A stretch of 64,000 nt of DNA from Gnetum montanum (lineage: Eukaryota > Streptophyta > Gnetopsida > Gnetales > Gnetaceae), in assembly GCA_015680685.1 (NCBI GenBank), contig MNCI01003954.1, forward strand, positions 1 to 64,000. Direction: 5' to 3'. A program made the position numbers and the translations under genes. Below the pieces are notes generated by a model, which ran no database searches, was not told the origin of the DNA, and saw nothing but the letters and a program-made list of their open reading frames with translations. Below are positions 35,771 to 47,379 of the stretch, piece after piece. Position 1 is the stretch's first letter, and each line of letters opens with the position of its first letter.

Positions 35771-37924
35771 CATGAGAGAGATGATCATGACGAACCCCTA
35801 CTTGCCACTTGAAGTATGCTAGATATTACGGAGGTAATTAGAATACCTATAAGGCATTAGAAAGATAGTCTGATCAAAACATGAGATATGAATAATATCC
35901 CACGCTTCAAAGGGGGATACAACGTTGATCTGAAAAATCATTTACAAGCATTCCATGATGCATGTGCCTTGCAAAATATTAAGAACGAGTGGCAGAAATT
36001 AAAGTTGTTTCCTAGGACACTCATAAAGGAAGCAGAGAGTTGGTACCGGTCCTTAGAACGGTAAACCATTAGGAGATGGAGTACGATGTTAGAGTTGTTA
36101 AACGATAAATACCAAACGTACTCAAGAGTGTCTAACTTGAATAAGCATATCCAAGGATGGAAGCAGGGTACTCATGAACCCTTGGATGCTGCCATGGGCC
36201 GATACTATTCATTGCTACATCATTGCCTAGGCCATGGTTACGCACAACGGGATCAACTACACCACCTCGTAGATGGGCTAAGACATGAGACCAGGAGAAC
36301 CCTTGGGACATATGCCCAAGGGAGATTATCTGAGCTTAGATCCCATGAAATTCATTGATTGTTGGAGCAAGTAGTCAAAGAAGAAGGGGAGCTACAAAAA
36401 AGAGAAAGCATGGAAGAATATAACTGCGATCCTTTCCTCTAAAAGGAGGGAGTGAGATTTTGCAATGAGGAGGATGAGTCATCACTCGAAGAGTTGGTGA
36501 ATAGAAAAACCTTGCCACTTAAAAAGCTAACAATAGAAGTATCAACTAAGGTAGATGAAATATGGAGCTCCTTAGATAGTAAAATTGAAACTGTCCTAAA
36601 AATCGTAGAGGAGTCTAAGGAGGAACAAAGTAGTGACCATGGTAAGAAAAAGCGGAGAGATTCAGGCCATGCACATGACAAGGTGAAGGGAAAAATGACT
36701 ATCTCTGATAAGGTTGTGGATTCTGACATAGAAAATGATGGTGGATGTGAGATCTGCCAATATGACCATCCTAAGGGATTTTGTCCAATAATCTCACATC
36801 TGCAAGAGTCTGGGGTGTATGCACTTAACCCAAGACTTAATAGAAGGTAAGCACCCTGAAGGTTACCTTATCCCCAAGGTAACCCAAGGCAGTTCTACCA
36901 ACCGTTAACATACTATCTAAGTGGAACTCCACCACAACCTATCAAGCAACATCAGTAGTGACAACACCCACAGTCATGGGGGATGCCACCACCTAGGCAA
37001 CAATACCCTTACCGACAACTTGATCCTTATAGCTACTACGTGCAGCAATCGGTTTCCCCAAGTGACTCTATGGGTCACTCAACCCCACAATGTCACTACC
37101 ATGTTTGGGAGTATTTTAGGACTCCTTATTCCATGAAAGATACACCACACGCATACCATCCTTTGAATCCATCTGCCACTCATATGGCGATAGTTCCACT
37201 ACCACCTGCTCCAACAATGCAAGGGGAACTCCCAACTGAACCATAGCAACATAATGCTACGAGAGCTGCAAACCTTCAACCTGCTGTTGGTTTTGACAAC
37301 CATAAGAAGAGAAGACCTTTCTTCAGAACCAAAAGCTCAAACAAGCTCTCACAACCACAAGTGGTTGATTCTATGCATGCTCCTCCAACATACAAGGCTT
37401 CGGAGCTCCCTTCAAACCAACAATAGGGCTTAACGCATACGGTTATGTTAACACATACCGTTACCGATTGGATTAAGGTAGGCCACCTTCCTAGGAAACT
37501 CTTTGACCCTGGAAGTCCCTTAATCTATCTCCAAGTCATTGGGAACAAACCACATAAGGCTCTTCTTGACTCAGGTTCTGGAGTTAATTTAATCTCACGA
37601 GAAATGTATCAAGCCTGGAACCTGCCCCAACTCAAGAAGAGCAATATTGAACTAGAGCTGGCTGACCAGTCCATCACCATTCCCTTGGGATTGGTGGAGG
37701 ACATCATTACCACTGTGTGTGGTTGGTCATACCCAGCTAATTTCCTGGTGATAGAAGTTAACAGTACCAAAGGGGGCTTCCCAATTATAATGGGAAGGGC
37801 ATGGCTCAGCACCATCGATGCATGCCTAGGAATTTGCGATCTTTCCTTGGAGATATCTATGAAAAATATTTATGGAAAGATCGAGAAGAAGAAAGTTCTA
37901 TGCATCACATACAGTGACTCATAG
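35771..37924 (+). pseudogene. gag-pro: gag (C-terminal part) and protease of outer element
   Basis: A continuous frame of 718 codons with stop codons but no frameshift continues the frame of 26152-27018, about 1007 codons in all. Gag core: FKGGYNVDLKNHLQAFHDA, QKLKLFPRTLIKEAESWY, MGRYYSLLHHCLGHGYAQR. A coiled, acidic linker is followed by the knuckle CEICQYDHPKGFC with C-X2-C-X3-H-X4-C spacing (one residue shorter than the usual CCHC). A Pro/Tyr-rich stretch leads to the protease: PLIYLQVIGN, ALLDSGSGVNLIS (catalytic DSG intact) and PIIMGRAWLSTID. It stops at 37922-37924. An aspartic protease without downstream RT is consistent with a gag-pro-only element. Confidence 0.85.
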
Positions 37925-39597
37925 GGTGATGACATACAGGAATGCTCAACATCTCATGTATGCAACTGGTGTGCCCAAGAAACTCAGATACAAAGGTGCA
38001 TGTATGTAGCAACCACACAACAAGAGAACACCTAGTGGTTGACAGCTAATTAGGAGAGTAGCCCACCAACATGCATGGAATAAATTGGGAAAATAACTCA
38101 TGCCTACAACAAAGTCATAGATATATTGGAATATGAGTGTTGTCGACTTCCACCCCTTAATCTAAGAACATCAATGAGGAGAAGTTGGACACTTCTAAAA
38201 AATTTAAATAAATGCTCATTACTTTGGATCTCTCCCTTTCAATTTAGTCATGGGGGAGATGGCCACCTAGGTTGATCCTTTGAGGCCCTCAGTTCTTTTA
38301 CATTTTTTTTACACATTTTTTTTACAAATTTCTTTAACTTTTCTTATTTTTGTTTTACAACATCATTATACTTTTTCATTTCTTTATGTGTGTGTGTGTT
38401 ATCCATCTTGTCAAGTTTGTCATTTAATAAGTGTTCTTAATGATGGTATGAACTATTTTTTATTGGTTGCTAATGTTTGGTTTTTACCTTTAAGCTATGA
38501 TGTTAATACTAAGGTATGGTTCTTTTGATATGACAGGCATCCATTCATTCAAAAAATTCTATGATCTCTCTTGGCTTGGAACTGTACAATCCCTTTCTTC
38601 AAAACAATAAGAACTATAACGAATCAGTGACTGAGCATTTCTCAAACTAAGGAAGGACTCAAGGATTTAAAAGGGTGTGACTTCAAGGGAACTTNNNNNN
38701 NNNNNNNNNNNNNNNNNNNNNNNNNNNNNNNNNNNNNNNNNNNNNNNNNNNNNNNNNNNNNNNNNNNNNNNNNNNNNNNNNNNNNNNNNNNNNNNNNNNN
38801 NNNNNNNNNNNNNNNNNNNNNNNNNNNNNNNNNNNNNNNNNNNNNNNNNNNNNNNNNNNNNNNNNNNNNNNNNNNNNNNNNNNNNNNNNNNNNNNNNNNN
38901 NNNNNNNNNNNNNNNNNNNNNNNNNNNNNNNNNNNNNNNNNNNNNNNNNNNNNNNNNNNNNNNNNNNNNNNNNNNNNNNNNNNNNNNNNNNNNNNNNNNN
39001 NNNNNNNNNNNNNNNNNNNNNNNNNNTCCTTCTCTCCAATGTTCACCTCATTGCCGGTTGTATCATTAGTGTATATCTTGGTGGATGCATCATTTTCTTT
39101 TTGGTAAATTCTTGTGATTAAGACTTTAACTCTTGTTCCTAATGACATTCCTAGAGCCTATGGGCTCTTTGAATGTGGGTTTGTCAAGGCATTAAGGGCA
39201 TGGGCCTGCTTTGGGGAGGACCCACTGTCATTCCTATTTGGTGCACAAGTTAAATTTTTTCCCTTAACATTTTTACAATCAATTCTATTTTGTTCATTTC
39301 CATCTTGACCTCCATTTCATTGACATTATAGTTGTCTCTTTTTCTTCATATTTCTTTTTCCTTATCCTTTTTCCATTCTATTGCTACCAGAGGTTTGCTC
39401 TTAGTCATGGGGGTCCTGACCCAATTTTTTTCAATTTTCGCCTAACCCGTATACCTTCAGTAGTCATCACTAGTATATCTCCAGATCCGCATTAGCCATA
39501 AGACAACTTAGCCAATGGACCTTTTCACTAAAGCAAGGTATCAACTGCATTGTGATTCATTTAACCTTACTAATATAAAGACTATGTTGTGTGTGTA
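37925..39597 (+). other. Conserved non-coding block of outer element (with gap)
   Basis: Landmarks are a PPT-like TTTAGTCATGGGGGAGAT (38243), a T-rich tract (38295-38400), AGGGTGTGACTTCAAGGGAAC (38672) running into the N gap, GCTTTGGGGAGGACCCACT (39208) and another PPT-like TTAGTCATGGGGGT (39409). The palindromic internal promoter seen in the inner element and in C is not visible here. Confidence 0.6.
38695..39026. other. Assembly gap (332 N)
   Basis: An unbroken run of N inside the conserved block. ORFs crossing it are artefacts. Confidence 0.99.
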
Positions 39598-39803
39598 GAT
39601 GGTAATCATGCACAATGGATTGGATTTGGAGGGAACACTTGGAATGGATTGGTGTTGAAGAAGCTATGCAAGGAGCAAGATCGATGGCGCACTTACGGAT
39701 AGACAACGAAAGGCGTAATCTTGGCGTTGGCAGTAGTAGCCTTCTTCTCTTTTCTCTCTTCTCTCTCAGCTACCAAATAAGGTCTGATTTCAAATATATA
39801 TGA
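39598..39803 (+). pseudogene. Short remnant at the second-ORF position of outer element
   Basis: GTGTGTGTAG/ATGG at 39590-39602 resembles the acceptor-plus-ATG that opens the second ORF in the inner element and C. What follows (WREHLEWIGVEEAMQGARS, 62-codon ORF from 39615) does not match that ORF. About 2.6 kb of it is replaced by this 200-base stretch, after which the normal 3' region resumes. I cannot tell whether the short ORF is coding. Confidence 0.35.
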
Positions 39804-39951
39804 TGTTCACTCTTGTTGTCGTGAACACTAGTTTTGTTTTATTCTATAATGATGATTCGTTCACATGTCATCCCATTCAACATTAGTTCCATTCAAGTCA
39901 ATAATCCCATACCTTCCCAATATTCTGTAAGGAACTCAAGGATGAGTTTTC

Positions 39952-39968
39952 ATTTAGTCATGGGGGTA
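39952..39968 (+). promoter_or_regulatory. Polypurine tract of outer element
   Basis: CATTTAGTCATGGGGGTA directly precedes the 3' LTR. Confidence 0.75.
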
Positions 39969-40809
39969 GGATGGGATGCGATATCGCATGGGCCACGATA
40001 TCGCATCCCCCGCGATATCGTGTACATGATATCGTGTCTTCCCCTGCGATATCGTGTACGTGATATCATGATGCGTCACCAAGTCTATAAATAAGTGGCG
40101 GCTCTCCCTTGTTTATCCATCTAGATCTAGACCCTTAGGGAAACTCTGGTAGTTTTTCCCCTCCAGAGATGGAATAATTTCCATGTGCCCGTAGTAGGAG
40201 CTCCGAAGTGAACGGATCTTTATTCGAGCAAATATTGTACCTGAACACAAGTTTGTGTACGGAAATAAAAACGAACTATTGGATAAACCTTGCAATGCAT
40301 GGATTAGGCTAAATAGGACTTCATTTACTATTATTTATTATTTATCATTTAAATTCTTTATTAGTTAATTAAATCTCTCTCAACCCTTCTCCCATAGTTA
40401 AGTGCATTTAGTATGACTGCTTTGAGCACGTGTGTTATGCTTGGTAATCCCAGTAACGAATAGCATTTGGTAACCAAGGTTGCATTGGTTTAGGATGTGA
40501 ACGGTAAGTGGGATGCTGATGCTAGGTTAATTAAGGCTTAGTTAGTTAGTTAAAATTAGTTAATTAGTCTCTTCACCCTTTACCTCATTAGCATAGGAGA
40601 TAAAACATAAAAGACATAAAAATCACATACCTTAGACTTACTTAACCATACAACTGTAACAACTACAAGTAAGTCTGGGAAGATAATGAACAATTAACCT
40701 TAAGTGTTCCATGAGGCATGTAGGCACTTAGTCTATGGAGTTCAACTGGATCGTGCATGTAATGCTCGTATTCGTATGGTTGAGTGTAGGGGTACCTCGC
40801 CACTCATCA
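39969..40809 (+). repeat. 3' LTR of outer element
   Basis: Begins GGATGGGATGCGATATCGC (the first TG is changed to GG) and ends ACCTCGCCACTCATCA. It matches 25189-26007. TATA box at 40086-40093. U3 again has four or more GATATC palindromes. Confidence 0.9.
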
Positions 40810-40814
40810 CATTC
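40810..40814 (+). repeat. Target-site duplication CATTC (right copy)
   Basis: Matches 25184-25188. Element C continues after it. Confidence 0.85.
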
Positions 40815-41034
40815 TAATACCACAATAATGTTATCTTTCTCATCCATTTGATCAATACCTCATATACTTTCATCGCCTAGGATTCCATAATCATATACTT
40901 TCATTGCTTATTTTTCACAAATAAAGCATCATCTCTATATCAAGACACTTTCAACATGATGCATATCTTCCAACTATCCTATGGAACTCAATTTTTTTTT
41001 GAGAAAAACATTCAAAAATTTTAATTTTTTATGC

Positions 41035-41107
41035 TGACATCACATCTACGATATCACATCTATGATGTTGTATTTACAATATCACATACATAAAACCTAT
41101 AAATAGC
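41035..41107 (+). promoter_or_regulatory. Internal promoter-like segment of element C
   Basis: ACATCACATCTACGATATCACATC..CAATATCACATAC is followed by CCTATAAATAG (TATA box 41098-41105). The position relative to the second ORF is as in the inner element, and a PPT-like TTAGTCGTGGGGGATG follows at 41281. Confidence 0.55.
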
Positions 41108-41607
41108 ATGGAGGAGTTAGAAAAATTTTTCATTTCTAAATTTCATAAGAAGGGAGTTGTTGCTAGTTTTTCTTTGTAGCTAAGAGCTCTAACACCCCAA
41201 CCTCTAACACCCATAACTTGCTCATTATTGCAACAATTTGCATGATTTTCAAATCTACATGATCTTGAAGTGATCACCTTAGTCGTGGGGGATGCTAGTA
41301 AGGGATATTTGAGTTGATTTTTTGAAATTGCTAACAACTGAAATGTATTATAGGGGTAATTCTAAGGAAACATATTAAGATTTTTTTTAAAAGTAAATCA
41401 CTCATGTTAAGGCCAAAAAAACTTTAAGAAGACTTTTAATTGATGATGCCACTCATTTAAAGTACTAATGGGGTTGTTATTAAACATTTTCTAACTCTAC
41501 AATTATAATGAACTAAGAACTTGATATAACTAAGGGTATGAGTAAGGTATTAAATTGTTGCTCATTTATGAGAATACTCTAGTAATTCCAAACACTTTAT
41601 TATTGTA

Positions 41608-43487
41608 GATGGCCTCAAAAAGAGGAGCACAAGGAGAACTTACATGATTGATAAGCAAAAGACCATGAGGTTGTGGAAGAGGATAAGCAAGCAAGCAAAA
41701 TCTGCAAGTAGAACAAGGAGAGAAGGAAGCATAATCCTTTAGCATTCATCAACAAAATCCTACCACAGAGCAATCTGCTCAAGTAGAAGTGGATGTTCCA
41801 GCAGTGCCCATCCAAGGATAGTAACTCACACTATCACCTGAATGCCTTCTAGTTATTCAGGAAAAATTCATCATGTCAACAATAATTGTGGAACTAACTT
41901 TGGTTCATTTTTGAAATTTGCTTTAGAAGCTATTAAGGCACAACTTCAATCATCTCCTTTGTGGCCTACTTTGATAAATAATGAAGAATGGTATCTAGAA
42001 GAAACACTTCAACTTTGGCAAAATTGAGAAGTTGATGCTATAGTCAAAATTGAAGGAATCTCAGTATCTTACTTAGTTAAGGAAATCACATAGGTATTGA
42101 ATGTGCTCAATCAAGGAGAAAAGGTGGCACAGATATCAACCAGGTCTAACATAGATGCCAAGAAGTTGTGGCTGCAATGAGCATATGGCAATGAAGATAA
42201 AGACTATGATGACTTAACTATAGAAGAAAAGATCTATTTCAAAATTGGTACTTATCACTTGTTTCCTACCAAGAGATTGAATCAAATCTCTACATATGCG
42301 ACTAGAGGAACTGCAATATTAATGGGAAAATTCAATGCAAATATTACTCACCTCTACTTCATAGAAATCGAAAGGCTATTCAAGGAGAAGAAGGTAGGGA
42401 AGTTAATACTTCCATTCCGTTGCCTGATCCAAAAGTTATGTAAATGAGCTTGCATCCTAAGATATACAAATGATGCATTAAGGAAGGCATAGAATGATTT
42501 TTATGCTAAAATGCTCAAGTCAGTGCCTTCCAAAAATGACCAATTAGAAGAACAACCAAGCATTGAGGAGACTACCCAAATCACAAAACCATAGCAGCAA
42601 CAACCACAAGTTCCATGACCAACCCCACAAGATTACAGACCTTTAATAAGTCATCTACAGCAAATTGCAAAAACTATCAGTTGGGAAAGCAAAGAAGAAG
42701 CCAATCTATTTAAAGTTATTAATGATGTTGTCAAACCAACAATTTTAACCAATCATGCCAATGGAAAACTATTGTTGCAATTAGGAGTAGAGGCCCAATG
42801 GTCATAACAAATTTCTGAGAACACCACATCATTCCAAGTGGTACTTGAATCCAAGGACGGAGCCATAGTTGTGGTCATGCAACATCATGATGTAGCATGA
42901 GCCATAGAAGTGATCATAGATCACATAAAAGATCATTTAATGTACCTGTTGTGCCACTAGCTGATATGTTTGGAACCAAAGATGCTCAAATGCTAGCTAG
43001 TACCTCTATGACTCCTACAAAACATGAAGATGTGTTAGATAAACTGTTGGAAATAAGAAAAGTTATGAAATTTCTTTTTGATATTCCTAGTGTTGTCACT
43101 ACAACATAGTTTGAATTAATTACCACCAAAGGAAACTCAGAACTAGAAGTAGTTAAGGCTGGCTACCAAGGGCAAAAAGATGTAGCAATGAATCTGGCTA
43201 GAAGCTTAATAGACTACCATGAACTCAGAGAAAAGGCTAGAGTTTTTGAAGAAGAGAGATGACAGTTTGTGGCATGGTACACTAAAGCCAATGAGATGTT
43301 TCTGCAATTGCCATGTTTGTGGAACATATCGAATCCATCAAACATTGGGTCATTTAGCATGGACGGTCCATGGCCCAAGAATGAAAGAAGAGATGTTGTA
43401 GGCACCCTAAAAAAATACTAATTTAAGAAGCCTAACAACAAGGGAAAAAAACCTATGGAAGAGCCACCTTTACCTAGAACAACATAA
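41608..43487 (+). pseudogene. Second ORF of element C
   Basis: Starts MASKRGAQGEL after TTATTGTAG, the same acceptor-like context as in the inner element. It matches the inner second ORF: FGSFLKFALEAIKAQLQSS, KIGTYHLFPTKRLNQISTYA, AILMGKFNANITHLYF, the SWESKEEANLFKVI region, and the final KGKKPMEEPPLPRTT. It is shorter because much of the coiled-coil section is missing (the match jumps near 43120), and it has stops and at least one frameshift after 42900. Confidence 0.7.
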
Positions 43488-43498
43488 AGGCTACACTC
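43107..43498 (+). repeat. Left arm of a 392-base inverted repeat ending at an N
   Basis: The reverse complement of 44033-44424 matches this segment everywhere I compared, including both ends. The arms stop exactly at the single Ns at 43499 and 44425. This is best explained by a contig overlapping its neighbour but placed backwards. Confidence 0.85.
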
Positions 43499-43499
43499 N

Positions 43500-44424
43500 C
43501 TTAAAAATAGAAATAATCCTGATCTTTATTATCAATCATGCAATGCATCTAAGTACATCATAGTTGAATAAAGATTCTATTCAATTACAAAACATCATAC
43601 TACGGGCATACATTGCTAAGTATTGAATTCAAAAAAACAAACTGAAGGAGTTGTGTTGCTAGGCTATCAAATCTACTGCAAATCCATGTGCCTAACTACT
43701 ACTTATATAGGCTAGCATGCACCTCGTAATATCATTTATATGATAACATATGCTGAGTTATGATAAAGTATCTACAACATCATAGATACAATATCGTAGC
43801 TATGATATCGTTGCCTCAAAATTTCTGGATTTCTCATACCCCCACGACTAACTGAAAACTCATCCTCAAGTAAAAAAAAATGAGGATGGAGTTACTTACA
43901 AAATTCGGAGGTAGATTTACATGGCATTGACTTCTATATACATGACTCTCTAGTGCCATAGTGGAGTTTACAAAAATGAAAACATGATATGACAATTTTG
44001 ATGAAAGATGAAAAACAAAATTTCACGAGGTTGAGTGTAGCCTTTATGTTGTTCTAGGTAAAGGTGGCTCTTCCATAGGTTTTTTTCCCTTGTTGTTAGG
44101 CTTCTTAAATTAGTATTTTTTTAGGGTGCCTACAACATCTCTTCTTTCATTCTTGGGCCATGGACCGTCCATGCTAAATGACCCAATGTTTGATGGATTC
44201 GATATGTTCCACAAACATGGCAATTGCAGAAACATCTCATTGGCTTTAGTGTACCATGCCACAAACTGTCATCTCTCTTCTTCAAAAACTCTAGCCTTTT
44301 CTCTGAGTTCATGGTAGTCTATTAAGCTTCTAGCCAGATTCATTGCTACATCTTTTTGCCCTTGGTAGCCAGCCTTAACTACTTCTAGTTCTGAGTTTCC
44401 TTTGGTGGTAATTAATTCAAACTA
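43500..44424 (-). other. Contig placed in reverse: 3' end and LTR start of element C
   Basis: Reading the minus strand, 44424-44033 repeats the end of the second ORF. Then come a 3' untranslated part (GAGGATGAGTTTTCAGTTAGTCGTGGGGGTA, PPT at about 43852-43837) and an LTR start TGAGAAATCCAG at 43836 running down to 43500. That LTR part includes palindromic ACGATATCATAGCTACGATA and TATATAAGTAG. The mirrored ORF at 44126-44317 is therefore a duplicate of sequence already present at 43214-43405. Confidence 0.75.
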
Positions 44425-44425
44425 N

Positions 44426-44898
44426 CAGTGTATTGTATAGGGTTCTATTCTCACAAATAAATATTAGAAATAGATAGAAAATATTTAGAACCTTTTTCTA
44501 CTCAATGAATTCAAACTAAAGAGACAAAGATAGTATGATATTATGTTTCTTGAAGTAAAAATGATGCTCTTGGAAGTTGAAGCTATTTGTCAATTTATAA
44601 CCTATACTCATACTCTCTCTTGATTCCCATTGGATAAATACTTTAAAAATTTATGTTGGTGATGAGCTGTGGAGTATCCAACACCTAACCATATGAGATA
44701 CAAGTGTTCATGCGTAATCCTAGTCAAACTCCGCAAATAAGGCAATGTGATTATACCAGTAATTGAATAATGTTCATGATCATTGTCTTCCCATGTGAGT
44801 TAGTGAAATTAATGTGTATGGTTTAACTCATGGTGAGGTATATGATATTGATGTTGAATTGGCCATTAGGGTCCTAGTAACATGAAGTGACAGTAAAG
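44426..44898 (-). other. Second reversed contig: LTR end of element C and its flank
   Basis: On the minus strand, 44898-44660 follows the last third of the family LTR (ACCTCACCATGAGTTAAACCATACAC, CTCATATGGTTAGGTGTTGG) and ends CTCATCA at 44660. The flank follows (44659-44426). Single Ns bound it at 44425 and 44899. It fits as the continuation of the reversed LTR start at 43500. Confidence 0.6.
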
Positions 44899-44899
44899 N

Positions 44900-46285
44900 T
44901 CAAAACTAATTTTTAATAAATAAAAATTATAAATCGAAAATATAAAGATAGTAAAGCAACATGGTGTAGAAAATTTCCTTACTCCTAACATAAATAATCA
45001 AATATAATTAATTTAAAAAGACTTAAAATTAGTGCAACCACAAAAATGTAGATGCTAAAAAATAAATTATAAAATTAAAAAGTATACAAAAAGACAATTC
45101 TAACAACACTTATTTAATCTCAATTAGACATATGAAAATAAAGTTTTCCAAGTTTTAAATTTATCAAGTTAAAGAATAATTATAATTAATAAAAATAGTA
45201 ATATATATGAAAATAATTTTTTTCCGTGAATGTACCCATCAAAATGAAAAATCATCCTTACAACATCCTAAATGATATGGCATAGACAAAAATTTCAAAA
45301 GTATTATACTTTATTATTTATTTGCAAAAATAGGTACATGGCTTAAATATCTAGGAAGCATACAAGGTTTCTATTTTATAAAAATACAAAATATACAGAC
45401 CTATTTTTAGAGTTAAGAGCATTTATTTCTTATAGAACTAAGCTAGATATTATTCTATGCCCTTCTCTTAATGCTTTCTTGGCCACTTTGGACTATCTAC
45501 ACCAAAATGCAGGAGGGGTTAAAACTACTCAAATAAAAAAGATTATTTTATTTCCTTATTGTGAGCATAGAAGTTTTAAGCTAAACTTCTTAGGATATAT
45601 GCCAAATAAAAGTGTTCAATTAAATAGTCAACAATATTCCAAAGTTCAAAAATAACATAAAATTTTCTAATAATCTAGATATTTTATATTTTATCCAAGA
45701 ATCTCTAAAGGATTAGTCTTGGTTGTCCTCAATATCAAAAATATACCAACAAAAATCTCACTACTAACACCAAATTATCCTTGTGCCCTAAATGAGTCAT
45801 TCGTGATTGGGTCATGGTAATAACCTCACTAATAACATCCTTAACAGTCATGATACATGTCTCCTCAAAAGGATACGTTTTAACTATATTTAACCACATA
45901 TTTCTAGACTTAACTACTTAGTACCATGGTCTTGGCTAGTTTTCTAGCCAAACATGAACTTACAAATCAAAATCCAACGTAATACCAAAATGAAATGTAT
46001 TGAAGGAAAAAGTCTATTTATACCCAGACAAATCACATGCAACATGATACCTAGTATGGATATGTTTCTAGAAATAGAAGAAAATGCATTTAAAATGATA
46101 GAAAATTGGCATAAATGATTTCAAAATGGAAGAAATAGGGCAAAAAATTATTTCTATTTTATTATATAAAAGAAAATTAATCCACAAGCATTGGTGGTGA
46201 AGAAAAGACAATGGAGAATAGAGTACAATGAAAATGTCTCATTTATACTTATTATATCTTTTATGCATAAAAGATTGCTACATCA
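44900..46285. other. AT-rich non-coding DNA with one coding-like frame
   Basis: A plus-strand frame without an ATG, 45401-45655, reads as ordinary protein (CPSLNAFLATLDYLHQNAGG, YCEHRSFKLNFLGYM) up to a TAA. I do not recognise it; it may be a fragment of a host gene or transposon. The rest shows no signal. Confidence 0.3.
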
Positions 46286-46289
46286 ATGT

Positions 46290-46760
46290 TCCAAGGAAGC
46301 CACCAAAATAGACCAAAGGAGACATGGAAAAAAACTATTAAATATAATTTGAGGATACTACGAGTAAATATCTTTTCTCTGGTTTTCCATTTTTTCAATT
46401 TCTTCAAATCTTTTCTAAACTATCCAAGCTACCATTCTTGTAGCTTATTTGACATAAAAGCCACTCCAAGTCTTCTTCTAATATTTATATTATGTAATTT
46501 ATCTCTTCTAGTAAAATTGAACATCCATCTAAACATTCACATTTTTACCACACTGATTTATTATTCATGTCTCTTTTGTAATGCCTAACATTTAGCATCA
46601 TATAAGATAGCAAGCTTGATTGCTATCATGTTAAACTTCCTCTTTAGTTTTATTAATATTTTTTTATCACATCGAACACCTTTTGCCTATCTCCATTTTA
46701 ATCATCTTGCCTCAATTCTATTTCTTATATCTTTATCATATGTTATTTTGCTTCTAGAGA
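46290..46760 (-). pseudogene. LINE reverse-transcriptase 3' fragment
   Basis: On the minus strand, the order KGVRCDKKILIKLKRKFNM, AIKLAILYDAKC.ALQKRHE, MFRWMFNFTRRDKLHNI, RRLGVAFMSNKLQE follows the C-terminal region of a widespread plant LINE family (usual words: LYGTECWA, RMLRWMCGHTR.DKIRN, VGVA). Several stops are present. Only the last part of the element is kept. Confidence 0.65.
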
Positions 46761-47379
46761 TGCTACATTGTATGATTCTATAGAGTTGCCTTGTGATCAT
46801 CCTTTTTAGTTCATAGGTGGAGAGATTGTAGAATTTTCGACAAAAGGCTAAGTATTTATTTATGAAGACTTTAATGTAAAGATAGGTTCATAATGAATAA
46901 AACTTTTTTAGTGGCAACATAATGTGGCCAGTTTAGACATTGTTGAAAATCATAGCTACACATGACATTCTATAGATGGCACTATTTATAAGATGGGTCA
47001 ATAACTATTAAACTGGATAATTTTTTTTATTTTTTAATTTGCAATAGCCTTACTAGATTTTCTTAATACTCATCATTTACTTTAATAGTACCTCAAGGTA
47101 ACTCTTGCATTTATTTGCTTTTATGCTGTAATGAAGATATTAATTTTATTAAGGATTTGAAAGTTGGAGAAGATTTAGTGAAGACTTGCCATCAACATGT
47201 AGAGTTTTGTTGCAAATTTAAATTTTTTCTCAAATAATAAAAAATAGAAATAGAAATTTTTTTTAGTACATACTCACCCCAAAAGTCAAGAAAAAATTAT
47301 ATGAATGCAACACATAACAAATGAACTCTTGAAGGAAGGCGTATAGAGCTTGAACAAATTTTACTTATAATAGTTAAGC

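Larger units (their letters stand above)
25189..40809 (+). mobile_element. Outer LTR element (gag-protease only), TSD CATTC
   Basis: 5' LTR 25189-26007, PBS 26009-26027, gag-protease in two pieces (26152-27018 and 35771-37924) around the inner element, a conserved non-coding block with a 332-N gap, a short remnant where the second ORF should be, PPT 39954-39968, and 3' LTR 39969-40809. The 5-base duplication is perfect. It has no RT, RNase H or integrase, so it would have needed enzymes supplied by another element, like the TR-GAG type of non-autonomous plant retrotransposons. Confidence 0.9.
20197..44898 (+). mobile_element. Old gag-protease-family element C, split by the outer element
   Basis: Element C consists of an LTR end and PBS (20197-20356), a gag-protease pseudogene, a conserved non-coding block, then the outer element inserted at 25189-40809 with a CATTC duplication. 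After that come the rest of the block, an internal TATA region and the second ORF (41608-43487). Its 3' LTR is found only in two contigs (43500-44424 and 44426-44898) that appear to lie in reverse. No RT, RNase H or integrase is present, as in all copies of this family in the window. Confidence 0.7.

Noticed and set aside
36439-36729. A 96-codon minus-strand ORF
   Set aside because: It is a shadow of the acidic gag linker of the outer element, which is in frame with the core and knuckle.
43107-44424. A 392-base perfect inverted repeat that looks like a hairpin or terminal inverted repeat element
   Set aside because: Both arms stop at single Ns and the arm is the end of a known ORF. A reversed contig explains it without a new element.
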